Source: Streptomyces echinoruber | GTDB lineage: Bacteria > Actinomycetota > Actinomycetes > Streptomycetales > Streptomycetaceae | Assembly (NCBI RefSeq): GCF_014651135.1 | Contig: NZ_BMWH01000011.1 | Coordinates: 27,077-91,076, forward strand | Direction of reading: 5' to 3' | DNA length: 64,000 nucleotides | Part shown: positions 62,669 to 64,000 of the stretch, one piece after another | Layout of the letters: each line of letters starts with the position of its first letter | How positions within the stretch are numbered: the first letter of the stretch is position 1 | Notes under the pieces: model-generated | The model's input: the letters and a program-made list of their open reading frames with translations, nothing else | The model's database searches: none | Told to the model about the DNA's origin: nothing | Program-made: the position numbers and the translations under genes

Positions 62669-63782
62669 GCTGGGAGTCCGCGACCGTGACCTCCACCCGC
62701 TGGAACTCCTTCAGCTCGCTGTAGCCGGTGGTGGCCATCGCCCGCCGCAGGGCGCCGAAGAAGTTCATGGAGCCGTCGGGGCTGTGGGACGGGCCGACGA
62801 GGATCTCCTCCAGCGTGCCGACCGTGCCGAGGGCGACCTTCATGCCGCGGGGCAGTTCCTCGTTGACGGCCTCCATGCCCCAGTGGTGGCCCCGGCCGGG
62901 CGCGTCCGTGGCGCGGGCCAGCGGGGAGCCCATCATGACCGCGTCGGCGCCGCAGGCGATGGCCTTGGGCAGGTCGCCGGACCAGCCGACGCCGCCGTCG
63001 GCGATCACGTGCACGTAGCGGCCGCCGGACTCGTCCATGTAGTCGCGGCGGGCGGCGGCCACGTCCGCGACCGCGGTCGCCATGGGGACCTGGATGCCCA
63101 GCACGTTGCGCGTGGTGTGCGCGGCGCCGCCGCCGAAGCCGACGAGCACGCCGGCCGCGCCGGTGCGCATCAGGTGCAGGGCGGCGGTGTAGGTGGCGCA
63201 GCCGCCGACGATGACGGGGACGTCGAGCTCGTAGATGAACTGCTTCAGGTTCAGCGGCTCGTGCGAGTGCGAGACGTGCTCGGCGGACACGGTCGTGCCG
63301 CGGATGACGAAGATGTCCACGCCCGCGTCCACGACGGCCTTGGAGAACTGGGCCGTGCGCTGCGGGGAGAGCGCGGCGGCCGTGACCACGCCGGAGTCGC
63401 GCACCTCCTTGATGCGCTGCCCGATCAGCTCCTCCTTGATGGGGGCGCGGTAGATCTCCTGCAGGCGCCGGGTGGCGTTCTCGGCGGGCAGCTCGGCGAT
63501 CTCGTCGAGCAGCGGCTGCGGGTCCTCGTACCGCGTCCACAGACCCTCGAGGTTCAGCACGCCGAGGCCGCCGAGTTCGCCGATGCGGATGGCGGTGGCC
63601 GGGGAGACGACCGAGTCCATGGGGGCGGCCAGGAAGGGCAGCTCGAACCGGTAGGCGTCGATCTGCCAGGCGATCGAGACCTCCTTCGGGTCCCGCGTAC
63701 GACGGCTCGGGACGACGGCGATGTCGTCGAACGCGTACGCCCGGCGGCCGCGCTTGCCGCGCCCGATCTCGATCTCTGTCAC
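62658..63782 (-). CDS. guaB3: GuaB3 family IMP dehydrogenase-related protein
   Basis: A 374-aa TIM-barrel protein of the IMP dehydrogenase/GMP reductase superfamily without CBS domains, as in actinobacterial GuaB3. AFDDIAVVPSRR, APMDSVVSP and ADGGVGWSGDLPKAIACGAD are family motifs. The loop corresponding to the catalytic GSICTTR reads GAAHTTR, with His222 in the Cys position. GTG at 63782 has GGAAAGG about 9 bases upstream. GuaB3 is usually next to guaB; the gene beyond 64000 could be guaB itself. The precise reaction is not settled by sequence. Confidence 0.92.
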   Translation of the reverse strand: MTEIEIGRGKRGRRAYAFDDIAVVPSRRTRDPKEVSIAWQIDAYRFELPFLAAPMDSVVSPATAIRIGELGGLGVLNLEGLWTRYEDPQPLLDEIAELPAENATRRLQEIYRAPIKEELIGQRIKEVRDSGVVTAAALSPQRTAQFSKAVVDAGVDIFVIRGTTVSAEHVSHSHEPLNLKQFIYELDVPVIVGGCATYTAALHLMRTGAAGVLVGFGGGAAHTTRNVLGIQVPMATAVADVAAARRDYMDESGGRYVHVIADGGVGWSGDLPKAIACGADAVMMGSPLARATDAPGRGHHWGMEAVNEELPRGMKVALGTVGTLEEILVGPSHSPDGSMNFFGALRRAMATTGYSELKEFQRVEVTVADSQHRR

Positions 63783-63830
63783 GTCTGTGGCCTTTCCGTC
63801 TGCGTTACAGCGTCTCCCAGTATCGCCGAC

Positions 63831-63966
63831 GGGCGCCTTCCGGTGCCGCCGGCGGGCGCCTCCCGATGTCGCCAGTGGGCACTTCCCGATGCCGTCGCCG
63901 GGCGTCTTCCGGTGTCGCGGCGGGCGTCTCCCGGTGTAGCGGCGGGCGCCTCCCGGTGTGCACCGG
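63831..63966. repeat. 22-23-bp tandem repeat upstream of guaB3
   Basis: GGGCGCCTCCCGGTGTCGC-type units begin at 63831, 63854, 63877, 63900, 63922 and 63944. It occupies the region where the guaB3 -35 region would lie. The remaining bases to 64000 hold no gene that can be supported. Confidence 0.8.
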
Positions 63967-64000
63967 CGGATACGTCGGCGGCGGCCCCGGAGTGTCCCGG

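Noticed and set aside
1..64000. tRNA or rRNA genes
   Set aside because: No cloverleaf-like or rRNA-like segments were noticed on reading. A dedicated tRNA scan would be needed to exclude them fully.

Overview
This window looks like a chromosomal segment of a Streptomyces or close relative. GC is very high with strong third-position G/C bias, GTG and TTG starts are common, ORFs are overprinted on both strands, and the gene set is typical of the Streptomyces core: pcrA, cell-wall hydrolases, a PspC envelope-stress module, guaA, a cholesterol-oxidase-like GMC flavoprotein, a run of receptor-like Ser/Thr kinases, glpD and guaB3.

Layout. 0.4-9.5 kb: secreted lipase, membrane-anchored M23 peptidase, PcrA helicase, two NlpC/P60 hydrolases and a small membrane protein. 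9.6-18.7 kb: a two-component pair (NarL/LuxR regulator and PspC-fused sensor kinase), divergent from a PspC/beta-rich membrane protein; then DoxX, membrane, DUF4429/SHOCT, class II aldolase and PPOX-like genes. 18.9-28.9 kb: guaA; a chorismate mutase gene preceded by a candidate Phe/Tyr leader-peptide attenuator; an SMI1/KNR4 immunity-type gene behind a toxin-tail-like fragment; an LAETG sortase substrate; the GMC oxidoreductase; a succinate-semialdehyde-type dehydrogenase; and a degenerate kinase. 29-47 kb: an accessory island bracketed by two same-orientation paralogous TarP/TarS-like glycosyltransferases. Inside are a broken tyrosine recombinase with a perfect 24-bp hairpin and a four-gene minus-strand operon: FG-GAP protein, LamG protein, 2326-aa RHS/YD-repeat toxin with a Hint domain and ART-like tip, and a candidate immunity protein. 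47-57 kb: four receptor-like Ser/Thr kinases and one pseudokinase, several with related ectodomains. 57-64 kb: a penicillin-binding-like serine hydrolase, glpD, a nucleotide-sugar dehydrogenase lacking its expected catalytic residues, a possible Arg-rich small protein, and guaB3.

How parts fit together. The core is dominated by envelope functions (lipase, peptidoglycan hydrolases, PspC stress sensing, sortase substrate, teichoic-acid-type glycosyltransferases, receptor kinases) and GMP synthesis (guaA, guaB3). The island appears inserted into what was probably one kinase cluster, because a kinase-like gene lies on each side of it. The strongest candidate for an undescribed system is the FG-GAP / LamG / RHS-Hint-ART / immunity operon, which reads as a secreted contact-dependent weapon with two large extracellular partner proteins. 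A second recurrent signal is that at least a dozen gene spacers hold unrelated minisatellites with units of 9-60 bp, some running into the 3' ends of genes.
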